Under the pieces are notes generated by a model. It was not told where the DNA came from, made no database searches, and saw only the letters and a list, made by a program, of their open reading frames with translations. A stretch of DNA of 62,572 nucleotides from Planctomycetota bacterium (lineage in GTDB: Bacteria > Planctomycetota > Planctomycetia > Planctomycetales > Planctomycetaceae), in assembly GCA_016872645.1 (NCBI GenBank), contig VGZH01000025.1, forward strand, positions 1-62,572, in the 5' to 3' direction. The translations under genes and the position numbers were made by a program. Of this stretch, positions 1-9,224 are shown piece after piece. Each line of letters begins with the position of its first letter. Position 1 is the first letter of the stretch.

Positions 1-1198
1 GAGGAGAGGGAGAAGGGAGCAGTTGCCTGAGCCCCCACTGCGCCGCTTCTCGCACGAGTGGTTCGGAATCCTGCGCGGCTCGCTGCAATACCGGCACGGC
101 CTGCGGGTCGCCCGAATTTGCGAGCGCGATCGCCGCGTTGCGCAGCAGTGCCGCCCGGCCGGTACGATGCAGCGGTGTGCCCGCGAATGCGGCTTCGAAA
201 CCGCCCTGGTCGAGCGACAGCAGCCAGTTCAAGCCGGTGGGATTCCATTCTTCTCGCGGCGCGAACGCTGGTTCGTGCGACTCGGGGGCTTTGCGGTTCC
301 ACGGGCAGACATCCTGACAAATGTCGCAGCCGAAGACCCAGTCTCCCATCTGCGACCGCAGCTCCAGCGCAATTGGCTGATCGCGCTGCTCAATCGTCAG
401 ATACGAGATGCACTTCCGCGCGTCGAGTACATATGGCTCGACGAAAGCGTCCGTCGGACAGGCATCGAGGCAGCGCGTGCAGGTACCGCAATGCGAGGTG
501 TGATGCGGCTCATCCGGGGTCAGTTCAACATCCGTCAGCAACGCAGCGAGAAAGAAGAAGCTGCCAATCCGCTTATTGATGAGCATCGTGTTCTTGCCGA
601 ACCAGCCGAGGCCAGCGAGTTTCGCGAAGTCCCGTTCCAGCAACGGAGCTGTGTCCACGCAGCCACGAGTCCGGCAGCCCGGATGCTGATCGTGCAGGAA
701 GTCCCCCAGCGACTTCAGTCGCTCGCGCAGCAGTTCGTGATAGTCCCGCGATCCAAGAGCGTAACTGGCGACACGCCCGTCCGGTCCCCTCTCTCTTTGA
801 GAGAGGGCTGGAGTGAGGGACTCATGCCGAGGTTGAGCTTCGCTCGAAAAGAAACCACTCGGCCGAGCAATCGGTTCGGCAACAAAACTTGATCGTGGTG
901 CGGAACCGGCATCCGGGTTCTCTCGCGACGGGGAAGGGCACAACTCGCGGCGCTCGAACGAGTGATAATTCATCGCCAGCATCACGACGCTGCGTACCGG
1001 CGGCAGTACTCCGGACGGATGTTCGTAGGCTGCCCGGCGGCGTGGTAAATAGTGCATCTCGCCTGCGAAACCTTGGTCTAGCCAGCGTTTCAGCCAGTCG
1101 AACCCGTCAGGCCGGACGGCGGCAGTGATCCCGCACAGGTCGAAACCGAGCTGTTTGGCTCGCTCTTTCAACTCGGATTCCAGCGATGGTGCGGACAC
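1..1198 (-). CDS. queG: Epoxyqueuosine reductase QueG (3' end outside window)
   Basis: Cytoplasmic iron-sulfur, cobalamin-dependent enzyme that reduces epoxyqueuosine to queuosine in tRNA, the last step of queuosine synthesis. The protein shows a first 4Fe-4S cluster motif (HCGTCTRCLDACP), a second (GCDICQDVCPW, first Cys near residue 291) and a C-terminal HEAT-like stretch, which is the family order. The GTG at 1198 is chosen because it directly precedes SAPSLESELKERAKQLGF, the usual N-terminus. No stop occurs before the window edge, so the C-terminus is missing. Residues about 85-141 are a low-complexity insert absent from ordinary QueG; it contains LTPALSQRERG, the translation of a dispersed palindrome, and the frame stays open. 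Divergent from the PSD1 gene at 1343. Family assignment is firm; whether the enzyme works with the insert is unknown. Confidence 0.92.
   Translation of the reverse strand, partial: MSAPSLESELKERAKQLGFDLCGITAAVRPDGFDWLKRWLDQGFAGEMHYLPRRRAAYEHPSGVLPPVRSVVMLAMNYHSFERRELCPSPSRENPDAGSAPRSSFVAEPIARPSGFFSSEAQPRHESLTPALSQRERGPDGRVASYALGSRDYHELLRERLKSLGDFLHDQHPGCRTRGCVDTAPLLERDFAKLAGLGWFGKNTMLINKRIGSFFFLAALLTDVELTPDEPHHTSHCGTCTRCLDACPTDAFVEPYVLDARKCISYLTIEQRDQPIALELRSQMGDWVFGCDICQDVCPWNRKAPESHEPAFAPREEWNPTGLNWLLSLDQGGFEAAFAGTPLHRTGRAALLRNAAIALANSGDPQAVPVLQRAAQDSEPLVREAAQWGLRQLLPSPSP
787..807. repeat. Palindrome inside queG (REP-like)
   Basis: Perfect inverted repeat with 9-bp arms (CCCTCTCTC / GAGAGAGGG) around TTT. 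It forms the core of a low-complexity in-frame insert in queG. The translated form LTPALSQRERG is a peptide often seen where this repeat family lands in coding DNA. Confidence 0.8.
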
Positions 1199-1342
1199 GG
1201 GATAGCTCGGAGATTTGGACGGTCAGGGAACTCAGTCGTTGCCTGAGTTTTCCGGGCGATGGTAGCATGTCAGCCTTCTGCGACCACCAGTTTTGAACCC
1301 ACCCAATCTTCCTGCCGCGAATCGCCTCTTCGGGAGTTGTCC

Positions 1343-4300
1343 ATGAAATCCTGTTGGCTCAAGTTGCTCGTGCTGTTGCCGCTGGCCTGGTGGTTGGCCT
1401 GCTGCGGGATGAGCGCTGTTTCGCCAACGTTCGATCTCAGCCTGCCGACCGCCAGTGCCGCTGACCAGCCAGTGGCGGATAGCGGCTCGATCGACTTCGA
1501 GAAACAGATTAAGCCGATCTTCGCCAAACACTGCGTCGACTGTCACAAAGCGGACAAGAACGAATCTGGCTACCGCCTGGATCTCGGCGGCCTGGCGATC
1601 AAAGGTGGCGACCGGGGTGCAGCCATCGTCCCCGGCAAGAGTGACGAGAGTCTGCTGTTTCAGGCTTTGGTCGGCAAAGGGGACGTCACCGCGATGCCGT
1701 ACGAGAAGTCACGTCTCCCGGCTGCGGATATCGAACTTATCAAAAATTGGATTGACGGTGGAGCGAAGGTGCCGGCATCTGATTCGGCGAGCACTGTTGT
1801 CAAAAGTGATCACTGGTCGTTCCAGCCGATTCGACGGCCGTTGATCAAGGGTCAGGGGTCAGGGGTCAGGGGTCAACAGAATCCGATCGACGTTTTTGTT
1901 CGCGCGCGGCTCGAACGTGAGAAACTCGCTCCGTCGCCGGAAGCGGATCGTTCGACGCTGATCCGCCGGTTGAATCTCGATCTTCTCGGAGTCTTGCCTT
2001 CACCGGACGAAGTGCGTGAGTTCGTGAGCGATCCCGAACCTGACGCCTACGAGCGGCTTGTCGATCGGCTGTTGGCATCGCCGGCTTACGGCGAGCGACA
2101 TGGACGGCATTGGCTCGACATTGCACGGTACGCGGACTCGAACGGCTTCACGATTGATTCGGCTCGGCAAGTTTGGAAGTACCGCGAGTGGGTCATCAAC
2201 GCGATTAATGCCGATCGGCCGTTTGATCAATTCACCGTTGAGCAACTTGCCGGCGACCTGCTGCCGAACGCGACGACCGAGCAACTTGTCGCGACCGGAT
2301 TTCATCGCAACACGCTGGTCAACGAAGAGGGAGGCACCGATCAGGAACAGTTCCGCGTTGAGGCAGTCGTCGATCGGGTCAGCACGACCGGAGCGGCGTG
2401 GTTGGGGCTGACGATTGGTTGTGCTCAATGTCACTCGCACAAGTACGACCCGATCTCGCAGCGTGACTTCTACAAAGTCTTCGCCGTCTTCAATCAATGC
2501 GACGAGCCCAGCGTGCTGGTCCCGTCTGCCGAGCAACTCGCCGCACAGAAACGGCTCGATGCCGAAGTCGCCGAGGCCGAGAAGCCGCTGAAAGAACTCG
2601 ATACCGAGTTACTGAAGGGGCTGCCTGAGTGGGAACGGTCCGTTGCCTCGCAGTCGGAAGGAGGCTGGACGATTCTCGATCCAGCCGTCTGGAAGACCGA
2701 CAAAGGGGCGACGTTGACGAAGATTGAAGATTCCCGATTGCTCGTCGATTTCAGCACACCAGCCAACGATGTCTACACGATTACCTTCGACCCGCCGGAC
2801 GACATACCGATCACCGCGATCCGCCTCGAAGCGCTGAACCACCCCAGTCTGCCAATGATGGGCCCCGGCCGAGCCGATGGGAACTTTGTGCTCAGCGAAT
2901 TTGAAGTGTTCGTTTCGCCAGACTCTCAACCCTCAACTCTCAACGCTCAACTCATCACAAAAGCTATCGCCGATCACTCGCAGGAAGGTTATCCGGTCTC
3001 CGACACGATCGACGGCAAACCGACGACCGGTTGGGCGATCAACGTGAAGCCGAACTCCGGCGAAATGCTCAACGTTCCGCGCGAAGCGGTCTTCTTTCCC
3101 AAAGAGCCGATCGTCGCGAAGCCGGGCACGAAGCTGATCGTGAAGATGCACCAGTTGCATTCGGTGCCGAACTATCTCGTCGGCTGTTTCCGCATCTCGG
3201 TCAGCGGAGCATCTGCCGACGTGCTGTCGGTCCCGGCAAGCATCAAGAAGATCGTCGCGACGCCGGCGGACAAACGGTCGAAACAGCAGATTGAACAACT
3301 TCAAACCGCGTTCAAGAACACGGACCCGCGCCGCAAGCCGCTGACCGACAAGCTGGACGGTTTGAAGAAGCAACTCGACGCGCTGAACAAGTCGATCCCG
3401 ACGACGCTCGTTTTCAAGCCGAAGGCTGAGCCGCGTCCGACACACATCATGATCCGCGGCGACTTCCTGCGCAAAGGGGCTGCCGTCGAACCCGGAGTTC
3501 CAGATGTGCTGCCGGCGATTCAGGTCTCGAAAGACCTCGATGCCAAGAAACGAGCGACCTCCGCACGACTCGACTTTGCCAAGTGGCTTTGCTCGCCTGA
3601 CAACCCGCTGACCGCGCGAGTCACCGTCAACCGCGCCTGGCAAGCGTTCTTCGGAACGGGACTCGTCCCGACCGAAAACGACTTCGGCACGCAAGGCGAT
3701 CCGCCGACGCACCCGGAGTTGCTGGACTGGCTGGCGAGTGAATTGATGGCGGATTGGTCGCTCAAACGCCTTCACCGACAAGTTGTCACCAGTGCGACGT
3801 ACCGCCAAGCATCGCACGTCCGGCCTGAACTGCGTGAACGTGATCCGGCGAACAAGTTGCTGGCTCGGCAAGCGCGCCTGCGGCTGGAAGCGGAACTCGT
3901 TCGAGACGTCTGCTTGTCGGCGAGCGGCTTGCTGACACGGCATCTCGGCGGGCCGGGCGTCAATCCGCCTCAGCCGGAAGGGATCTACATTGTCACGCAG
4001 CAGAAGAAGCCGTGGGCCGAGAGCAACGGTCCCGACCGCTTCCGCCGCGGAATGTACACCTACTTTTGGCGGAGCAGTCCGTACCCGATGCTGCCGACGT
4101 TCGATGCTCCCGACGCCAACGGCACCTGCACTCGTCGCAACCGCTCGAACACGCCGCTGCAAGCACTGACCCTCGCCAACGATCGTTCCTTCCACGAGTT
4201 CGCCGTTGGACTCGCTGATCGAATCATGTCGTTCGGCCCGCTGCCGCCAACTCCGACACCATCGGTCGCCGACAGTGACGACGCACGGCTCTGGCAAGCT

Positions 4301-4480
4301 GTCGAACTGTGCTACTCGCGCGTGCCGACCGATTTAGAATTGCGAAAGTTGCGAGAATTCTTGAACGCTCAACGCACGGCTTTCGCCACCGATCCGAAAG
4401 ACAAAGACCCGGCGAAATCCGCCTGGGTGGCTGTCGCCCGCGTGCTGCTGAATTTGGATGAATTCATCACCCGCGAATAA
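1343..4480 (+). CDS. PSD1 / DUF1549-DUF1553 haem-motif protein (copy 1)
   Basis: Large exported planctomycete protein of 1045 aa, function not established; the family is proposed to act in polysaccharide or cell-surface metabolism with a DUF1501 partner. The ATG at 1343 is chosen over one at 1259 because it starts a signal peptide (MKSCWLKLLVLLPLAWW). Order: cytochrome c-like PSCyt1 with C64-x-x-C-H, DUF1549 containing IGCAQCHSHKYDPIS near residue 358 (a second CxxCH), a carbohydrate-binding-like middle region, and DUF1553 from about 740 to the end. Two in-frame repeat-derived inserts are visible: GQGSGVRGQ, from a heptamer tandem at 1850-1875, and QPSTLNAQL near 2926-2955. The DUF1501 gene follows 23 bp downstream, so the two are probably co-transcribed. 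Confidence 0.93.
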   Translation: MKSCWLKLLVLLPLAWWLACCGMSAVSPTFDLSLPTASAADQPVADSGSIDFEKQIKPIFAKHCVDCHKADKNESGYRLDLGGLAIKGGDRGAAIVPGKSDESLLFQALVGKGDVTAMPYEKSRLPAADIELIKNWIDGGAKVPASDSASTVVKSDHWSFQPIRRPLIKGQGSGVRGQQNPIDVFVRARLEREKLAPSPEADRSTLIRRLNLDLLGVLPSPDEVREFVSDPEPDAYERLVDRLLASPAYGERHGRHWLDIARYADSNGFTIDSARQVWKYREWVINAINADRPFDQFTVEQLAGDLLPNATTEQLVATGFHRNTLVNEEGGTDQEQFRVEAVVDRVSTTGAAWLGLTIGCAQCHSHKYDPISQRDFYKVFAVFNQCDEPSVLVPSAEQLAAQKRLDAEVAEAEKPLKELDTELLKGLPEWERSVASQSEGGWTILDPAVWKTDKGATLTKIEDSRLLVDFSTPANDVYTITFDPPDDIPITAIRLEALNHPSLPMMGPGRADGNFVLSEFEVFVSPDSQPSTLNAQLITKAIADHSQEGYPVSDTIDGKPTTGWAINVKPNSGEMLNVPREAVFFPKEPIVAKPGTKLIVKMHQLHSVPNYLVGCFRISVSGASADVLSVPASIKKIVATPADKRSKQQIEQLQTAFKNTDPRRKPLTDKLDGLKKQLDALNKSIPTTLVFKPKAEPRPTHIMIRGDFLRKGAAVEPGVPDVLPAIQVSKDLDAKKRATSARLDFAKWLCSPDNPLTARVTVNRAWQAFFGTGLVPTENDFGTQGDPPTHPELLDWLASELMADWSLKRLHRQVVTSATYRQASHVRPELRERDPANKLLARQARLRLEAELVRDVCLSASGLLTRHLGGPGVNPPQPEGIYIVTQQKKPWAESNGPDRFRRGMYTYFWRSSPYPMLPTFDAPDANGTCTRRNRSNTPLQALTLANDRSFHEFAVGLADRIMSFGPLPPTPTPSVADSDDARLWQAVELCYSRVPTDLELRKLREFLNAQRTAFATDPKDKDPAKSAWVAVARVLLNLDEFITRE
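1850..1875. repeat. Heptamer tandem repeat inside PSD1 copy 1
   Basis: About 3.7 units of a 7-bp tandem (GGTCAGG) run in frame through the linker between the PSCyt1 and DUF1549 domains and encode QGSGVRGQ. A near-identical tandem lies inside PSD1 copy 3 at 20855-20882. Confidence 0.85.
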
Positions 4481-4503
4481 TCTCATTGAACGAGACCTGT
4501 CTG

Positions 4504-5976
4504 ATGAACCTCGAACAACATCATCTTCGCGAAATCACTCGCCGGCACTTCCTCGCCAACACCGGAGTCGGACTCGGTTCAATTGGATTGGCGTCATTGC
4601 TGGCCAAAGACAGTCTGCTCGCGGCACCGGCAACGAGTTCGTCTGGAGACTCGGCTCGTGTGACGAATCCGATGGCTCCGCGCGATGGACATTTTCCGGC
4701 GAAAGCCAAACAGGTCATCCACTTGTTCATGGCAGGTGGGCCGAGCCAGCTTGAGCTGTTCACTCCGAAGCCGAAGCTGATCGAAATGAGTGGGCAGGTG
4801 ATCCCCGAATCGTTCGTGGCCGGCAAGCGATTCGCGTTTCTCAAGAAGGATGCGACGCTGTTGGGGTCGGTGCGAAAGTTCCGGCAGTGGGGCGAGTGCG
4901 GAGCGACGATCAGTGAATGCATGCCGCATCTCGGTTCGATCGCGGATGACGTGACGTTCATTCGCAGCATGAAGACCGAAGTCTTCAATCACGGCCCGGC
5001 GAAGCTCTACATGAACACCGGCTTTGAACGCTTCAGTGGCCGTCCGGCGATGGGAGCTTGGGTGACGTACGGCATCGGCAGCGAGGCCGGCAGTCTGCCC
5101 GGTTTCGTTGTGATGCACAGCGGCCCGCGTGGTCCGCGCGGCGGCACGCCTCTCTGGGCCAGCGGTTTCTTGCCCACGACTTATCAAGGTGTTCCGCTGC
5201 TCAACGGAGCCGAGCCGATCTTGAATCTGTCGAACCCGGCGGGAGTCAGCGATGAACGGCAAGGGGATTTTGTTTCGACCGTAAAAGACCTCAATGCCGA
5301 ACGACTGAAACTGGTCGGCGACCCGGAGATTGCGACCCGCATCGCGGCCTACGAAATGGCGTATCGAATGCAGACGAGCGCTCCCGAACTGATCAACTTC
5401 CGGGACGAGACCAAAGAGACGCTCGAAATGTACGGTCTCAAGGATCCCTCGAAGCCGAGCTACGCGCGGAACTGTTTGCTCGCGCGGCGACTGATCGAAC
5501 GCGGGGTTCGGTTTGTGCAGCTTTACCACACCGACTGGGACCATCACGGCAACCCCGGGACTGATCTCGGCAAGGCGCTCGACGATCGTTGCGCTGAGAC
5601 TGATCAGGCGTCTGCCGCATTGGTCAAAGACCTCAAGCAGCGCGGACTGCTTAATGACACGCTGGTCCTTTGGGGTGGCGAGTTCGGCCGCACTCCACAA
5701 GGGGAGCCGCGCGATAAACTCCCCGGACGCGATCATCACCTCGAAGCCTTCACGATGTGGATGGCGGGTGCCGGCGTGAAACCGGGAATCTCGATCGGCC
5801 AGACCGACGAGATCGGCTACTACATCACCGAGGACCAGGTCCACGTTCACGACCTGCAGGCGACAATCCTGCATCTGCTCGGCCTGGACCACAAACGTCT
5901 GACGTTCCGCTTCCAAGGCCGCGATTACCGACTGACCGACGTCGGCGGCAATGTCGTGCAGAAGGTGCTGGCGTGA
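4504..5976 (+). CDS. DUF1501 family Tat-exported protein (copy 1)
   Basis: DUF1501 proteins adopt a sulfatase/alkaline-phosphatase-like fold; their substrate is not established. This one has 490 aa. A twin-arginine signal is visible at the N-terminus (EITRRHFLANTGVGLGS), so export in folded form is expected. Family motifs include HLFMAGGPSQLELF near the start, GGEFGRTP, and a conserved GRDHHLEAF late in the protein. The ATG at 4504 is preferred to an upstream TTG at 4486 because it places the RR motif at the usual distance. It follows the PSD1 gene closely, the standard pairing in Planctomycetes. An antisense reading frame spans most of the gene but shows no family features. Confidence 0.93.
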   Translation: MNLEQHHLREITRRHFLANTGVGLGSIGLASLLAKDSLLAAPATSSSGDSARVTNPMAPRDGHFPAKAKQVIHLFMAGGPSQLELFTPKPKLIEMSGQVIPESFVAGKRFAFLKKDATLLGSVRKFRQWGECGATISECMPHLGSIADDVTFIRSMKTEVFNHGPAKLYMNTGFERFSGRPAMGAWVTYGIGSEAGSLPGFVVMHSGPRGPRGGTPLWASGFLPTTYQGVPLLNGAEPILNLSNPAGVSDERQGDFVSTVKDLNAERLKLVGDPEIATRIAAYEMAYRMQTSAPELINFRDETKETLEMYGLKDPSKPSYARNCLLARRLIERGVRFVQLYHTDWDHHGNPGTDLGKALDDRCAETDQASAALVKDLKQRGLLNDTLVLWGGEFGRTPQGEPRDKLPGRDHHLEAFTMWMAGAGVKPGISIGQTDEIGYYITEDQVHVHDLQATILHLLGLDHKRLTFRFQGRDYRLTDVGGNVVQKVLA

Positions 5977-6075
5977 TGATCGGGCCGTGGCCCGAGCCCG
6001 CATGGTTCGAATGATATTTTCAGAAAATGTGGAGTCCTCTGACCGACGAAGGGTCAGGCTACAGGTTTGCAAAGA

Positions 6076-6972
6076 TCACCGTCCGAGCAGGTGCCGCAAC
6101 GCGCCCTCCAGCGTCGGGCAACGGAATTGATAGCCGGTGTCTTGCAGCCGATTCGGCACGACGCGCGTGCTGGCCAATAGCAATTCTTCGCCCATCTCTC
6201 CCATGAGCAACTTCACCATGAACGCTGGCAGTGGCGCGATCGTGGGACGGCCGAGGACTCGGCCGAGCGTTTTAGTGAAGTCGCGATTTGTCGCCGGCTC
6301 AGGCGAGACCGCATTCACCGGGCCGGAGAGATCTTCGTGAGTGATCGCATGATGAATCGCACCGATGACATCGTCGATCGCGATCCAGCTCCAAAACTGG
6401 CGGCCGGTGCCGACGACTCCGCCGGCGCACAGCTTGAATGGCAGCAGCATCTTTTCGAGTGCTCCACCGCGCGGAGTCAGCACGACTCCGATTCGCAAGT
6501 TGACCACGCGAATGCCGGCCGCGCGAGCCGGTTCCGTGGCTCGTTCCCAATCACGACAGACGTTGCAGAGGAAACTCAGGCCGGGTGGGCTTGTCTCGGT
6601 CATCACCGATTCGCCTCGCTCGCCGTAGAAGCCGATGGCCGACGCACCGACCAACACACGCGGCTTGCGAGACAGTTTGGCGAGAGCCTCGCTGAGCACA
6701 CGCGTCCCTTCAACCCGACTGTCGCGGATGCGGGCTTTCTTCGCGTCGTTCCAGCGGCCGGTCGCGATGTTTTCTCCGGCGAGATGTACGACGGCGTCGA
6801 GTCCTTCAAGCTTCGATGCGTCGATTGTGCCGGCTTGTGGATTCCACTCGACTTCGTCGGTGCCAGAAGCGGTACCGCGCACGAGTCGCACGACATGATG
6901 TCCGCCGGTTGTCAGAAAAGAGACGACGGCCGAGCCAATCAGACCAGTTGATCCCGTCACGAGAATATTCAT
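6076..6972 (-). CDS. TIGR01777 family NAD(P)-dependent epimerase
   Basis: Extended short-chain dehydrogenase/reductase of 298 aa, like E. coli YfcH; the physiological substrate is not known. The Rossmann dinucleotide motif is GSTGLIG at residues 7-13. The family signatures AGENIATGRW and SAIGFYGERGE are present, as is the C-terminal DUF1731-like segment (LPAFMVKLLMGEMGEELLLAS). It starts 21 bp after the SRPBCC gene on the same strand; the two domains are fused in one polypeptide in some bacteria, which supports a joint role. The 3' end faces the DUF1501 gene across about 100 bp containing a short hairpin (6036-6060). Confidence 0.93.
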   Translation of the reverse strand: MNILVTGSTGLIGSAVVSFLTTGGHHVVRLVRGTASGTDEVEWNPQAGTIDASKLEGLDAVVHLAGENIATGRWNDAKKARIRDSRVEGTRVLSEALAKLSRKPRVLVGASAIGFYGERGESVMTETSPPGLSFLCNVCRDWERATEPARAAGIRVVNLRIGVVLTPRGGALEKMLLPFKLCAGGVVGTGRQFWSWIAIDDVIGAIHHAITHEDLSGPVNAVSPEPATNRDFTKTLGRVLGRPTIAPLPAFMVKLLMGEMGEELLLASTRVVPNRLQDTGYQFRCPTLEGALRHLLGR

Positions 6973-6993
6973 AGCTGTCTTTCCATGGAGAAT

Positions 6994-7488
6994 TCACGCT
7001 GCGTGATGAGCGACCAAGTCGGCGGTGGTAACTCGATGCCGATAGGCAAACGTCCGGTTCAGCGACTTTCGCATTGATCGACCGAGCAGGAAGCGTTCGA
7101 ACGCTTCCTGCGGGACATCGTACTGGATGTGATCTTCCAGCCAACTCGCCTCGTCGCTGTTCTCGGTGGTAGTGATACGATGTGTGCGTTCCCGCCTTTC
7201 AAAGGGTCCAACGATCTGGTGATCTCGAAAGCCAATCACATCAGCCAATGCGTCATGGTCAGCCACCCAGCGTTGCCGCAAGGGGCCGATCGGGATGACG
7301 AATTCCGCCTGCTCGCCTCCCGAGAGCGACCGCGCCACCCGGCGAAGCTCGACCTGTTCCCACGGCGGCAACAGCCGCTCAAAGGCTCCCGGCCGAGCTT
7401 GCCAGGCGAACAATTCGTCCGCCGCTGCGGGCATCAAACTGCGTTGGGCAATCTCCGTCATGGACTCCCTAACCGCAAGATCCTTCAT
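6994..7488 (-). CDS. SRPBCC (START-like) ligand-binding protein
   Basis: Small 164-aa protein of the cyclase/dehydrase SRPBCC superfamily, which forms a hydrophobic ligand pocket. The N-terminal pattern AAADELFAWQARPGAFERLLPPW and the C-terminal RTFAYRHR region are typical of the version that accompanies TIGR01777 epimerases. The ATG at 7488 gives an N-terminus slightly longer than usual; an internal ATG ten codons in (MTEIAQRSL) is the other candidate. No catalytic residue can be named. Probably co-transcribed with the epimerase gene; ligand unknown. Confidence 0.88.
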   Translation of the reverse strand: MKDLAVRESMTEIAQRSLMPAAADELFAWQARPGAFERLLPPWEQVELRRVARSLSGGEQAEFVIPIGPLRQRWVADHDALADVIGFRDHQIVGPFERRERTHRITTTENSDEASWLEDHIQYDVPQEAFERFLLGRSMRKSLNRTFAYRHRVTTADLVAHHAA

Positions 7489-7652
7489 GAATTCACCGAG
7501 TCAGGCGGGTCGTATCGGCAGTTTGGCGGAACTCGACCGGCACAGTCGGTTCTTCCCGCAGGTCTCGGCTTGCCGGTGCCGATTTCTACCGATAGCATCG
7601 GTCCCCCTTGATGTTTCCGGGCGTATGTTTCCGGGACCACGGAGCCTGAATC

Positions 7653-9167
7653 ATGCTGCGAGTTCTCAGCCATTCCCGACGATTGTGTACCGGCCTGACG
7701 CGGCGAGACCTGTTGCAAGCGGGGGGGTTGGGTGTTGCGGGTCTGAGTCTCGACGCGCTCCTTTCGAACGAGGCGGCTCAGGCGGCCAACGGCCTGCGAG
7801 TGCAAGGCGAACTCAGCAACTCGTTCGGCAAAGCGAAACGCTGCATTGTTCTGTTCTTGTACGGTTCCCCGAGTCAGCTCGAAACGTTCGACATGAAGCC
7901 GAACGCTCCGGTCGAGATTCGCGGCACGATGCAGCCGATCCCGTCGTCGCTCCCCGGCTGCGACGTTTGCGAGTATCTGCCACACATGGCCAAGATCATG
8001 GATCGGACGACCGTCGTCCGGTCGCTGACGCATCCGCATCCGATCCACGGCGTCGCGTATGCCATGACCGGAGCAGGAGCACTCGACGTCAACGCGGAGC
8101 TCGAACCGAACGACCCGCGACATCATCCGTACTTTGGTTCGGTGGTCGAGTACTTCGATCGTCAGCGTCGCGGCGGCAAGCTCGGAGACTTTGTGCAAAA
8201 CGCCGCGTTGCCCTTCCCGTTCAGCAGTCAGCGAGTCGATCAACCGTTCCGAGCCGGCCCGTACGGCGCATTTCTCGGAGCCGCATACAACCCGACTTGG
8301 ACTGAATTCATCGGTCAGGGAACCAAGACAATCACGAAGGCTCGGCCCGGTTTCTCGTGGACGGGGCTCGAACCGTATCTCGGCTGCACGCCGGATTCGT
8401 ATTTCCGTATGGCCGCGACGGATGCCCCGAAAGACATGACCGTTGATCGGCTGAGCCGCCGCAAATCACTGTTGCAACAGTTCGAGGATCAGCGCCGCGA
8501 TCTCGACCGCACGCTGGCTGGCACGTCGCATAGCAAGATGCAGGAGATGGCGTTCAACCTCATCAGCTCGACGAAGGTCGCTGACGCGCTCGACGTGCGG
8601 AAGGAATCTCCGGCGACTCGTGAGTTGTACGGCCACACGCTCTTTGGTCAGTCGTGCCTCGCTGCGCGACGGATGCTCGAAGCTGGCACGCGACTGGTCT
8701 CAGTCTTCTGGGATGAGTTCGGACTCGCCGGCGATGCGTGGGACACACACTACGAACACTTCCCGCGCATGATCGACCAACTGCTCCCCGGTTTGGACCG
8801 AGCGTATGCCGGATTGATTCTCGATCTGGAGCAGCGCGGAATGCTCGACGACACGCTGGTCGTTTGCATCAGCGAGCATGGCCGCACGCCGAAGATCAAC
8901 AAGGCTCAAGACGGTGGCCGAGATCACTGGTCGCAGGCGTACTGTGCTCAGTTCGCCGGCGGAGGCATCGCGAGGGGCCGAGTGCTTGGAGCGACGGACG
9001 CGCACGCCGCCGAAGTCACCGACCATCCGCTCTCACCGAAGGATATGCTGGCGACGATGTACCACCTGCTGGGGATCGACCCGCACGCCACGCTGCCCGA
9101 CAAAGTCGGCCGTCCGCAACCGATGCTCCCCGAAGGAAGCCACGTTGTCACCGAAATGCTGGCATAG
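7653..9167 (+). CDS. DUF1501 family Tat-exported protein (copy 2, unpaired)
   Basis: Second DUF1501 protein, 504 aa, with an RR signal (CTGLTRRDLLQAGGLGVAG) at the N-terminus. Family motifs are present: VLFLYGSPSQLETFDMKPNA, YLPHMA, VVRSLTHPHPIHG, CISEHGRTPKIN and GRDHWSQAY. The C-terminus (HPLSPKDMLATMYHLLGI) matches the subfamily in which the late His-Asp pair is followed by a propeller-like tail. Unlike copies 1 and 3, no PSD1 gene is adjacent: the upstream gene runs the other way and the downstream gene is convergent. Its partner may be encoded elsewhere, perhaps the unpaired PSD1 at 18325. Function is not established. Confidence 0.92.
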   Translation: MLRVLSHSRRLCTGLTRRDLLQAGGLGVAGLSLDALLSNEAAQAANGLRVQGELSNSFGKAKRCIVLFLYGSPSQLETFDMKPNAPVEIRGTMQPIPSSLPGCDVCEYLPHMAKIMDRTTVVRSLTHPHPIHGVAYAMTGAGALDVNAELEPNDPRHHPYFGSVVEYFDRQRRGGKLGDFVQNAALPFPFSSQRVDQPFRAGPYGAFLGAAYNPTWTEFIGQGTKTITKARPGFSWTGLEPYLGCTPDSYFRMAATDAPKDMTVDRLSRRKSLLQQFEDQRRDLDRTLAGTSHSKMQEMAFNLISSTKVADALDVRKESPATRELYGHTLFGQSCLAARRMLEAGTRLVSVFWDEFGLAGDAWDTHYEHFPRMIDQLLPGLDRAYAGLILDLEQRGMLDDTLVVCISEHGRTPKINKAQDGGRDHWSQAYCAQFAGGGIARGRVLGATDAHAAEVTDHPLSPKDMLATMYHLLGIDPHATLPDKVGRPQPMLPEGSHVVTEMLA

Positions 9168-9224
9168 TTGCAGTTCGTAGGCTGGGTACTCCTGCCCGTC
9201 CCTGATCGAGCAAGGATACTCGAC

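Noticed and set aside
23-892. Plus-strand frame over queG
   Set aside because: The minus strand encodes both iron-sulfur motifs of QueG.
2933-4297. 454-codon frame antisense to PSD1 copy 1
   Set aside because: Arg-rich shadow of a GC-rich gene; no family features.
4594-6072. 492-codon frame antisense to DUF1501 copy 1
   Set aside because: Shadow frame; the sense strand has all family motifs.
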